64,000 bases of DNA. Source: Bacteriovoracia bacterium. Lineage in GTDB: Bacteria > Bdellovibrionota > Bacteriovoracia > Bacteriovoracales > Bacteriovoracaceae. The first letter of the stretch is position 1. Each line of letters begins with the position of its first letter. Positions 46,350 through 53,772 of the stretch are shown piece by piece. The notes under the pieces are model-generated. The model was not told where the DNA came from, ran no database searches, and worked only from the letters and a program-made list of their open reading frames with translations. The stretch covers positions 124,001 through 188,000 of the forward strand of contig JAUIIL010000007.1 in the NCBI GenBank assembly GCA_030431635.1, read 5' to 3'. Position numbers and translations under genes: made by a program.

Positions 46350-47387
46350 CTAATTTAACATTGTAGTTAATTGTTTATAAAACAAATGAAGCCCATTTCC
46401 AATACCTAGCTCTGCGCAGCAACTAATCTGTTGCTCTCGTAGCTGTGAACTATTAAGGGACTTCTTCAATTCTTCTCTTATTTGTTCAGTCGTGAGCTCT
46501 GGGCCAAAGCCTATGTTTGCATTGGCCCCTAGTTTTTGAAACTGATTGGCAATTTCCATCTGACGGGTAAGTTGGCAAATAGTGACTCCGGGGACTCCTA
46601 GAGCTATTCTCTCAAAAAGAGTGTTGCCTCCAGCCGTGATGGCAAAAGAAGCCTTTTCCCAAAGACTCATGAGGCCATTGAGATCGAGCTCTACTGATAT
46701 TTTTTTTGGTGATTTTTGGACTTTTTCTTTAAGCTTGTCGATATATCCTGTTGCTCTGGAAGTTGCGATAATGATCTCTTCTTTTATCTCTATACTTTCA
46801 ATAGCATCAAGAACTTTGAAAACGAGGTTATTATGATCAGAGCCTCCAAGAGTGAGGACAATACAACTATTTTTTTTGCTACTAGCTTCTTTATGAGCAT
46901 AGCCTTCATCCATAAGAAAATATTTAGGCCCAAGTAAGTATGTTGTTTTTAAGTGAGAATAGTCTTTATCAACTTGAAGGGGGTTGCCATTAAGAACAAG
47001 GTCGACATCAACCTCTCTGTAGTAACTGTCATCAATAATTGAAGAGATAAATAAATCTTTATTCTCTTTTTTAAGACAGGCGAGGAATTCTCCTTCAAAA
47101 TGATGCTCAAGAAGATCAAAAATGATGGTCTGAGAGTTAAAGTGAGATAGTAGAGAAGAGAGTTCTTTGGCATGAGTTTTATCATCCAAACTCTCTTTTA
47201 AGAGATGAACATTGTTTGATTTGAATCTCTTGCTCACAAAACCGATTGCGTCTTGATTATCATTGATAACTAAAATGGGTGTGTATTCTTTTTTTTGTGA
47301 AATAAAATCAGCTAAAAGACAAGCTCTGGAAAGGTGGCCCATTCCAATATCTTTACTACCAATGGCCCTAATGAGAATTGATTTCAT
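46350..47387 (-). CDS. PseG/SpsG-like UDP-sugar hydrolase or glycosyltransferase
   Basis: 345 residues. The N-terminus IRAIGSKDIGMGHLSRACLLADF is the PseG/SpsG glycine-rich motif, and LTLGGSDHNNLV with AITAGGNTLFERIALGVPGVTI is the UDP-binding GT28-like domain. PseG enzymes cleave UDP from a diacetamido sugar before the synthase step. It is a second paralogue besides PseG at 48.5 kb and lies beside the second NeuB-like gene, so it probably supplies that synthase. It overlaps the aminotransferase gene by 4 bases. Confidence 0.8.
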   Translation of the reverse strand: MKSILIRAIGSKDIGMGHLSRACLLADFISQKKEYTPILVINDNQDAIGFVSKRFKSNNVHLLKESLDDKTHAKELSSLLSHFNSQTIIFDLLEHHFEGEFLACLKKENKDLFISSIIDDSYYREVDVDLVLNGNPLQVDKDYSHLKTTYLLGPKYFLMDEGYAHKEASSKKNSCIVLTLGGSDHNNLVFKVLDAIESIEIKEEIIIATSRATGYIDKLKEKVQKSPKKISVELDLNGLMSLWEKASFAITAGGNTLFERIALGVPGVTICQLTRQMEIANQFQKLGANANIGFGPELTTEQIREELKKSLNSSQLREQQISCCAELGIGNGLHLFYKQLTTMLN

Positions 47388-48448
47388 AGCTTGAGAAGAT
47401 TAATAATTTTTTTCACCTCTTCGTCTTTTAAATCAGCATAGAGAGGGAGGCAAAGGATTCTTTCTGAAATATTTCTAGAAACAGGCATATCAAAGTTTTT
47501 AGCGATATAGGGAAGTGTTTCTAAAGAAGGATGGAAATAGCGTCTTGGAAAAATTTGGTTTTGATGAAAGCACTTGAGAGCTTCCTCTAAGTGTTTCTCG
47601 CTTTCAAAAACAATAGGAAAGTAAGAATTGTTCTCAACACAATCAGGATGAATTTTTTGAAGTTTGAATTGGGAAGAGAGTTCTTGTCTATAAAAGCTAA
47701 CAATTTCTTTTCTGCGATAAAGGATGTCCTCAATATCTTCAAGCACAGCAAGTCCCATGGCCGCATGAAACTCACTCATTTTAGCATTAAGTCCAATCGA
47801 GTTGATTTTTCCGTCACTAAGACCAAAGTTGATCATTTCTTTGGAGCGCTCAAAAAGATCATCATCGTTAATGATAACTCCTCCACCTTCAACTGTATGA
47901 AAAAGTTTTGTCGCATGAAAGCTCACTGTAGAAATATCTCCATATTGAAGAAGGCTTTTATTTTTATAGCGAACACCAAAACAATGAGCTGCGTCATAGA
48001 TAACCCTTACGTTCTTTTCCTTGGCAATTTTTTGAATACTCTCAACATCACAAGGGTTTCCAAAAACGTGAACTGGTAAAATGGCCCCATGCAAGTGTGT
48101 TGTTCTTTGGGCAAGTTCAACAGGGTCAATATTAAAACTTTCAGAATTGATATCACAAAAATCAATTCCGATGTTGTCCCACTCTAAAGAGCTTGTTGTA
48201 GCCACAAAAGAAAAAGGAGTTGTAATGACAGGCTTTTTTACTTCGAGTAGTTTATAGGCCAAGTTGAGAGCAATGGTTCCATTACAAACTAAAAGAAGAT
48301 TTTTGATGCCAAGATAATCGCAAAGCTTCTTTTCAAGCTCTTGCACTAATTGACCATTATTTGTTAACCACCTGCTTTGATAAATTCTCTTCAAGTATTT
48401 TTCATACTTCTCTTGAGCTGGCAGATAGGGTTGTGTGACATGAATCAT
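47384..48448 (-). CDS. Sugar aminotransferase, DegT/DnrJ/EryC1 family (VioA-like)
   Basis: 354 residues, PLP-dependent. VTQPYLPAQEKYEKYL at the N-terminus, VCNGTIALNLAY for cofactor binding, and the PLP lysine Lys181 in SFHATKLFHTVEGGG, a form common in VioA/FdtB-like enzymes that aminate 4-keto-6-deoxy sugars. First gene of the minus-strand nonulosonate-like operon, but no dehydratase is coded in that operon; PseB, the FnlA-like enzyme or an outside enzyme may supply the keto sugar. ATG 48448 preferred to a 7-residue longer start. Confidence 0.84.
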   Translation of the reverse strand: MIHVTQPYLPAQEKYEKYLKRIYQSRWLTNNGQLVQELEKKLCDYLGIKNLLLVCNGTIALNLAYKLLEVKKPVITTPFSFVATTSSLEWDNIGIDFCDINSESFNIDPVELAQRTTHLHGAILPVHVFGNPCDVESIQKIAKEKNVRVIYDAAHCFGVRYKNKSLLQYGDISTVSFHATKLFHTVEGGGVIINDDDLFERSKEMINFGLSDGKINSIGLNAKMSEFHAAMGLAVLEDIEDILYRRKEIVSFYRQELSSQFKLQKIHPDCVENNSYFPIVFESEKHLEEALKCFHQNQIFPRRYFHPSLETLPYIAKNFDMPVSRNISERILCLPLYADLKDEEVKKIINLLKL

Positions 48449-48508
48449 AAGGTATATATTTACTATCATTTATAAGGTTCGCAAAATAAATACGTCAGAA
48501 AATCTTTT

Positions 48509-48537
48509 TTGACTTATCTAGGCTCTTGTAGATAAAT
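48509..48537 (+). promoter_or_regulatory. candidate promoter for the pseG operon
   Basis: TTGACT (48509-48514), a 17-base spacer and ATAAAT (48532-48537). Start of transcription would be about at the pseG ATG (48545), which has no ribosome site, so the mRNA may be leaderless. The -10 box is weak. Confidence 0.4.
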
Positions 48538-48544
48538 CATACGA

Positions 48545-49615
48545 ATGAAAATACTCTTTCGAGTAGACTCTGGGGACCATATTGGCACAGGGCACATAAT
48601 GAGATCTTTAACGTTAGCTTCAGCCTTTAAAAAACAAGGACATGAAGCACTGTTTCTTTCTCGCGAGCATAAAGGAAACATGAACTCTTATGTTTCCAAG
48701 TTTTTTGACCTTGAAATACTTCCTGGCAGTGTTCAAGAAAAACTTAAAGAAGAAGAAAAAGATGATTACTCCAAGTGGCTTGGGGTAGAACTTGAAACAG
48801 AGATTAGGCAGGTTAAAGAAATTCTTTTAAAAAATGGGTGTGATCTTCTCGTTATCGATCATTATGCATTGAATGAGTCTTTTCAAAAAGAGGTCGAAGC
48901 TTCAAAAACTTTAGTCATAGATGATATTTTTGAGTCAAATTATGACTGTGATTACCTTTTAAACCAAAATTTAAATGCTCATCAAGAACTCTACCGAGGC
49001 AAACTCTCAAGAGCACAAACGAAATTAATGATGGGTCTTGATTACGCTCTTTTAAGACCAGAGTTTTCTTTACTTAGGCCTCAAAGTTACAAAAAAATTC
49101 AAAAGTTAAGCCGTGTGCTTGCTTTTTTTGGAGGCAGCGACGTGACAGGAGAGTCACTTAAACTTACTCATGCCTTTTTAAAACTTAATCCAGGCTTTAG
49201 CTTAACTATTCTTCTCTCTAAAGAGCATCCTGATTATTTGAAAATAGAAAGACTCTCTCTCGAAAATCATCAACTCAAGTTAATTGAGAGGGCCCCAGAG
49301 ATGGCCAGCTTTCTACAAGGTTTTGATTTTTGTTTTGGAGCATCTGGTTCAACTTGCTGGGAGAGGGCTACTTTGGGGATTCCGAGCGCTTTAATTGTTT
49401 CAGCGCAAAATCAAAAACCTATTATGGAAGCTTTATTGCAAAAGAAAGCGGCCCTTTTTGTTGGGGATGGAAGGAAAACAGATGAAAATCAATGGGTTGA
49501 ATTTTTAGAAAAGAATTTAGAGCTAGATGTCATAAATAAGATTGGTCAGAATTCATATCAGTTATGTGATGGATTGGGGTGCCAAAGAGTCGTGTCCGAG
49601 GTTATGAATGCTTAA
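48545..49615 (+). CDS. pseG: UDP-2,4-diacetamido-2,4,6-trideoxy-beta-L-altropyranose hydrolase
   Basis: 356 residues. ILFRVDSGDHIGTGHIMRSLTLA is the PseG signature holding the catalytic His region; LVIDHYAL and VIDDIFE follow, then the UDP-binding FFGGSDVTGES and CFGASGSTCWERATLGIPS. It removes UDP to free the sugar for PseI, the fourth Pse step. It starts the second Pse block (G-H-I), overlapping pseH by 8 bases. Contrast with the paralogue at 46.4 kb, which is on the other strand and more diverged. Confidence 0.92.
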   Translation: MKILFRVDSGDHIGTGHIMRSLTLASAFKKQGHEALFLSREHKGNMNSYVSKFFDLEILPGSVQEKLKEEEKDDYSKWLGVELETEIRQVKEILLKNGCDLLVIDHYALNESFQKEVEASKTLVIDDIFESNYDCDYLLNQNLNAHQELYRGKLSRAQTKLMMGLDYALLRPEFSLLRPQSYKKIQKLSRVLAFFGGSDVTGESLKLTHAFLKLNPGFSLTILLSKEHPDYLKIERLSLENHQLKLIERAPEMASFLQGFDFCFGASGSTCWERATLGIPSALIVSAQNQKPIMEALLQKKAALFVGDGRKTDENQWVEFLEKNLELDVINKIGQNSYQLCDGLGCQRVVSEVMNA

Positions 49616-50063
49616 TTATAGACTCGCTGATGAGAAAGATTTAATGCTTTATTATGAATGGGCCAACGATCCCTTAGTTAGGCAGAATTCATTCACTAAG
49701 GGGACAATAGCGCTTGACTCACACAAAAAGTGGTTTCATCAAAAAATTAGTGATAAAAATAGTTTAATGATTTTGTTTTATCTGGAGAAAAAAGCTGTCG
49801 GACAATGTCGGATAGAATGCAGTGAAGAGTTAGGGAAAATTAATTTTTCAGTAGCTTCTGAGTTTAGAGGAATGGGAATGGCCAAAGAAATTCTTAAACT
49901 CTCTTCTGAGATTTTTTTTGAAAAAACAAAATTAAATAGGCTCTATGGAGAAGTTAAAAATGAAAATATTGCTTCTCAAAAAGCTTTTTTAAAAGCTGGA
50001 TTTGAGCAAAAAGAAGAAGCAACTCATTTAAGTTATTGGATAAAAAGAAATGAAAAATATTAA
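49608..50063 (+). CDS. pseH: UDP-4-amino-sugar N-acetyltransferase (GNAT family)
   Basis: 151-residue GNAT protein. YRLADEKDLMLYYEWANDP at the N-terminus and QNSFTKGTI are typical of PseH; acetyl-CoA binding is in SEFRGMGMAKEILKL, and NRLYGEVKNENIASQKAFLKAGF follows. It acetylates N4 of the PseC product, the third Pse step. Overlaps pseG by 8 and pseI by 14 bases, so expression is tightly coupled. Confidence 0.9.
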   Translation: MLNYRLADEKDLMLYYEWANDPLVRQNSFTKGTIALDSHKKWFHQKISDKNSLMILFYLEKKAVGQCRIECSEELGKINFSVASEFRGMGMAKEILKLSSEIFFEKTKLNRLYGEVKNENIASQKAFLKAGFEQKEEATHLSYWIKRNEKY

Positions 50064-51099
50064 AATCGATAATCGAGAAATTGGTCCCAACCACGAACCC
50101 TATATTATTGCTGAAATATCGGCCAATCATAATGGTGATATTACTAAAGCTTTAAGGCTTATTAAACTGGCCAAAGAAGCAGGTGCTGATGCAGTAAAAA
50201 TACAAACCTATACAGCTGATACGATGACCGTTGATTCGAACCTTAATGATTTTCAAATTAAAGGTGGCCTATGGGATGGTTATAATCTTTATCAACTCTA
50301 TCAAGAAGCTCATACTCCTTGGCAGTGGCATAAAGAACTTTTTAATAAAGCTAGAGAACTTAACATCACACTTTTTAGTTCACCTTTTGATGAAAGTGCT
50401 GTGGACTTTTTAGAGGAACTCAATACACCGGCTTATAAAGTAGCTTCATTTGAACTGAAAGACTTGGTTCTTATTGATTATATGGCCAAAACGAAAAAGC
50501 CTATTATTATCTCTAGCGGTATGGCTACTCCTGAAGAAATAACAGAAGCTTTGGAGGTTATTCGTAAACACCACGATCAAATTGTTCTTCTTCACTGTGT
50601 GAGTGGTTATCCAACGCCACTAGAAGAATCAAATATTTCAACAGTCGCTGATCTCTCACCACGCTTTGGTGTTATTGGAGGATTATCTGATCACACTCTA
50701 GGGACAGCTGCTTCTGTTGCAAGTATTGTTCAAGGAGCTTGTGTAATTGAGAAGCATTTTACTCATGATAGAAATGATAAGGGCCCTGACTCTGAGTTCT
50801 CCCTTGAACCAGAAGAGTTAAAAGCTCTTTGTTATGAAACGAAATCTATTTGGAAGGCCTTGCAAACGAAACCATACGAAATGAAGGAAGCTGAGAGACC
50901 TAATTTAAAATTCAGGCGATCCATTTATTTTGTGAGAGATATGCAAGATGGTGAGGAGATTACAAAAGAGTCGATTAAAAGAATTAGACCAGGCTATGGG
51001 CTTGAACCTAAGTATTTTAACCAATTGATTGGTCAAAAAGTGAAGGGGGTTATTGAAAAAAATACTCCTGTTACTTGGGAGAGAATTCAAAAGAGCTAA
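50050..51099 (+). CDS. pseI: Pseudaminic acid synthase
   Basis: 349 residues, NeuB family. YIIAEISANHNGDI, ADAVKIQTYTADTMT and the PseI-type segments WDGYNLYQLYQEAHTPWQWH identify it; SSGMATPEEI and GLSDHTLG are general family motifs, and a SAF domain occupies the last 60 residues. It condenses phosphoenolpyruvate with 2,4-diacetamido-2,4,6-trideoxy-altrose to pseudaminic acid. With pseB, pseC, pseF, pseG and pseH the pathway is complete in this window. Confidence 0.94.
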   Translation: MKNIKIDNREIGPNHEPYIIAEISANHNGDITKALRLIKLAKEAGADAVKIQTYTADTMTVDSNLNDFQIKGGLWDGYNLYQLYQEAHTPWQWHKELFNKARELNITLFSSPFDESAVDFLEELNTPAYKVASFELKDLVLIDYMAKTKKPIIISSGMATPEEITEALEVIRKHHDQIVLLHCVSGYPTPLEESNISTVADLSPRFGVIGGLSDHTLGTAASVASIVQGACVIEKHFTHDRNDKGPDSEFSLEPEELKALCYETKSIWKALQTKPYEMKEAERPNLKFRRSIYFVRDMQDGEEITKESIKRIRPGYGLEPKYFNQLIGQKVKGVIEKNTPVTWERIQKS

Positions 51100-51100
51100 T

Positions 51101-51706
51101 ATGAAAGTTGGGATTATTAAATATGAAGCAGGAAATCTTCAGTCCGTTTTAAACGCCCTTGAATATAATCATGTAGACTGGGGACTTATAGAAAAAAAAT
51201 CAGACTTTGATAACTATTCTCATCTGCTATTGCCAGGAGTTGGTGCCTTCCCTTCGGCCATGAAGCAACTTTTAGAGAAGGATTTTGTAGGGCCGATTTT
51301 AAAACATATTCAAAGTGGAAATCCTTTTTTAGGAATTTGTGTAGGGTTTCAACTTTTACTAGACTCTAGTGATGAGAAAGTTTTTACCGAAGGCCTTGGT
51401 GTCATTAAAGGACGAGTGAGAAATTTTAAAGAACATACTGAAGGACTTCTCGTCCCTCATGTTGGATGGAATTTTTCTCGTCAGGAAAAAGAATCTCATT
51501 TCCATTTGAATGAATCTTTTTATTTCACTCACAGTTGTTTTTGTCTTTGTGAAAACAAGGAAGATATTCTAGCAACAACTGAGTATGGTGTTCATTTTGT
51601 CTCGGCCATAGAAAGAGATAATGTTGTTGGGTTTCAGTTTCACCCAGAAAAAAGCCATCAGTATGGTCTTAATTTATTTAAAACTTTTGAGGGATTAAAA
51701 TGTTAA
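51101..51706 (+). CDS. HisH-like glutamine amidotransferase subunit
   Basis: 201 residues, class I glutaminase. VGIIKYEAGNLQSV at the N-terminus, the nucleophile Cys80 in GICVGFQLLL, and the His-Glu pair in FQFHPEKS. Paired with the HisF-like gene, it should make ammonia from glutamine. Being next to a PseA/WbpG-type gene rather than in a his operon, it is a HisH2 dedicated to sugar amidation (known for WbpG-HisH2-HisF2 in Pseudomonas). The start at 51101, just after the pseI stop, is preferred to a longer frame. Confidence 0.88.
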   Translation: MKVGIIKYEAGNLQSVLNALEYNHVDWGLIEKKSDFDNYSHLLLPGVGAFPSAMKQLLEKDFVGPILKHIQSGNPFLGICVGFQLLLDSSDEKVFTEGLGVIKGRVRNFKEHTEGLLVPHVGWNFSRQEKESHFHLNESFYFTHSCFCLCENKEDILATTEYGVHFVSAIERDNVVGFQFHPEKSHQYGLNLFKTFEGLKC

Positions 51707-52485
51707 AACGAAGACTTATCCCGGTACTTAATATTCTTGATGGTTCAATCGTAAGAAGTGAAGATTTTAAAGTTCATCAAAATATTGGAAATGTGATTAA
51801 CCAAGCTTCTCGCTATAATGAATGGGAAGTTGATGAACTTATTTATTTAGATATAGGCAGAAAAGGAACTTATGCCGCTGGCCGCAGCGATCATAAAGTA
51901 AACACTTATGTTGAAATTGATAAAATTATTGAGCAAATTTCAAAAGTTTGTTTTATGCCACTGGCCTTTGGGGGAGGAATTAAAACTCTTCGAGATGTCG
52001 ATTTAAGAATTCGCCATGGAGCAGATAAGGTTATCATTAACACTGAAGCTTTTCATAATCCTTCTCTTATTACTGAGATTGCGGATAAATACGGTTCTCA
52101 AGCGGTTATTATTTCAATTGATTATAGGATGATTGATTCAAAACCAAGAGTTTTCACTCGTTTTGCAAGTGAAGATACGGGAATGAGTTTATATGATTGG
52201 GTTAAACGATGTGAAGACTTAGGTGCAGGGGAAATTTTTATTAATGCTATCGATAGAGATGGTAAGGCCAATGGTTATGACCTTGAGACTATACAAAACA
52301 CGTGCGATCTTACTAAAATACCCACGATTTGCTGTGGAGGGGCTGGTGTTTTAGAGGACTTTGTGGAAGTCTTTGAAGAAACAAATGTGTCAGCAGTCGC
52401 GGCCGGTAATATCTTTCACTTCACAGAGAGAGCATATCCTAGAGCAAAAAAATTACTTAAAGAGGAAAATATTAATGTTAGATAA
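51700..52485 (+). CDS. HisF-like cyclase subunit (HisF2)
   Basis: 261-residue TIM barrel. RRLIPVLNILDGSIVRSEDF at the N-terminus differs from true HisF (which has CLDVxxGRVVKG), while AFGGGIKTLRDVD, GADKVIINT and GEIFINAIDRDG are shared. It likely channels ammonia from HisH2 to the amidotransferase. It overlaps hisH2 by 7 and the amidotransferase gene by 11 bases. Confidence 0.87.
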   Translation: MLKRRLIPVLNILDGSIVRSEDFKVHQNIGNVINQASRYNEWEVDELIYLDIGRKGTYAAGRSDHKVNTYVEIDKIIEQISKVCFMPLAFGGGIKTLRDVDLRIRHGADKVIINTEAFHNPSLITEIADKYGSQAVIISIDYRMIDSKPRVFTRFASEDTGMSLYDWVKRCEDLGAGEIFINAIDRDGKANGYDLETIQNTCDLTKIPTICCGGAGVLEDFVEVFEETNVSAVAAGNIFHFTERAYPRAKKLLKEENINVR

Positions 52486-53647
52486 AAGTAAATACCAAAA
52501 AATTCCACCTAAAATGCAGTACTGTAAGAAGTGCGTTTATCCTGGAGTTTCGGCCACTCCTCTTACTTTTGATGAAGAAGGGGTTTGCTCTGGGTGCCGC
52601 ACAGCTGGGCAAAGAACTGAGGTTGACTGGGACCGTAGAAAAAAACAATTTGAAAAATTAATTGAAAAATACCGCTCAAAAGATGGAAGTAATTACGATT
52701 GCATTATTCCTGTGAGTGGAGGAAAGGATAGTTATTTTCAAATTCATATTATTAAGAAAATTTATGGTCTTAATCCTCTTCTTGTGACCTATCATGGAAA
52801 CAATTATACTCCCACTGGAATGGAAAACCTCATGAACATGCGTGAGGTTTTTGATGTCGATCATATTTTTTTCACTCCAAGCATTCGTGTTCTTAAAGCA
52901 ATGAATAGAATAGCGATGGAAATGATGGGGGATATGAACTGGCATGCTCACGCGGGAATTTTTACTTATCCTATCAGAGTGGCCGTGGATCAAAAGATTC
53001 CTCTCATGGTTTGGGGTGAGCATGGTTTTATGGATCTTGGAGGCATGCACTCTTACAACGATTTAGTTGAATTTACCTACCGATATAGACACGAACACTG
53101 CCTAAGAGGGTTTGAGTGGTACGATATTATTGAAAAGGGTAAGGAGTATGGAGAGGACTTAAAGAAAAGTGATATGATTCCTTGGATGTATCCTACTGAT
53201 GATCAAATTGATGAAGTGGGAGTGAGGGGGATTTATATTTCCAATTTTTTCAAATGGGATGCTAATGAACATGGGCCACTTATGGTTGAGAAGTATGGTT
53301 TTAAAGAAGCTGCTGAGCCATTTGAAAGAACATATAGAAAAATGTCTAACCTCGATGATATGCATGAGAACGGAATTCATGACTATATGAAATATGTAAA
53401 ATTTGGTTATGGAAGGGCCACTGATCATGTGTGTAAAGATATCAGAGGAGGAATTCTTTCTCGTGAAGAAGGAATTGAGATAGTCAAAAAAATGGACCCT
53501 ATCAAATCAAAAGATCTCTGGCGTTGGCTTGAATATGTTGGTTGGAGTGAAGAGAAGTTTGATGCCGTGGCCGATACTTTTCGTGATCCAAGAGTCTGGT
53601 GGCTAGATGATTCAGGTAATTGGAAAAAACACAATATTTGGGATTAG
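52475..53647 (+). CDS. pseA: N-acetyl sugar amidotransferase (PseA/WbpG family)
   Basis: 390 residues, ATG after AGAGGA. Four Cys (17, 20, 38, 41; YCKKCVYPG, CSGC) form a zinc site, and SGGKDS (81-86) is the PP-loop that activates the acceptor with ATP. Relatives convert an N-acetyl group to acetamidino on pseudaminic acid (PseA in Campylobacter) or on a mannuronic derivative (WbpG). With hisH2-hisF2 and directly after pseI, an acetamidino-pseudaminic acid is the simplest product, but amidation of another N-acetyl sugar is possible. Confidence 0.88.
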   Translation: MLDKSKYQKIPPKMQYCKKCVYPGVSATPLTFDEEGVCSGCRTAGQRTEVDWDRRKKQFEKLIEKYRSKDGSNYDCIIPVSGGKDSYFQIHIIKKIYGLNPLLVTYHGNNYTPTGMENLMNMREVFDVDHIFFTPSIRVLKAMNRIAMEMMGDMNWHAHAGIFTYPIRVAVDQKIPLMVWGEHGFMDLGGMHSYNDLVEFTYRYRHEHCLRGFEWYDIIEKGKEYGEDLKKSDMIPWMYPTDDQIDEVGVRGIYISNFFKWDANEHGPLMVEKYGFKEAAEPFERTYRKMSNLDDMHENGIHDYMKYVKFGYGRATDHVCKDIRGGILSREEGIEIVKKMDPIKSKDLWRWLEYVGWSEEKFDAVADTFRDPRVWWLDDSGNWKKHNIWD

Positions 53648-53772
53648 TAGTAAGGTAAAAAATTAAAAACCGTCTAACTTTTGGCCATTTTAATAAAAAT
53701 TACCATGATTTTCCCCCTTAAAAACCAATAGTGAGCTCTCTTTTTGGCCTCTTTCTTGCTTATTCTTCCTGT

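Noticed and set aside
48545-49615. Duplicate annotation of pseG with the 46.4 kb gene as a recent tandem copy
   Set aside because: The two PseG-like proteins are on opposite strands and differ over most of their length; they are distant paralogues, not a recent duplication.
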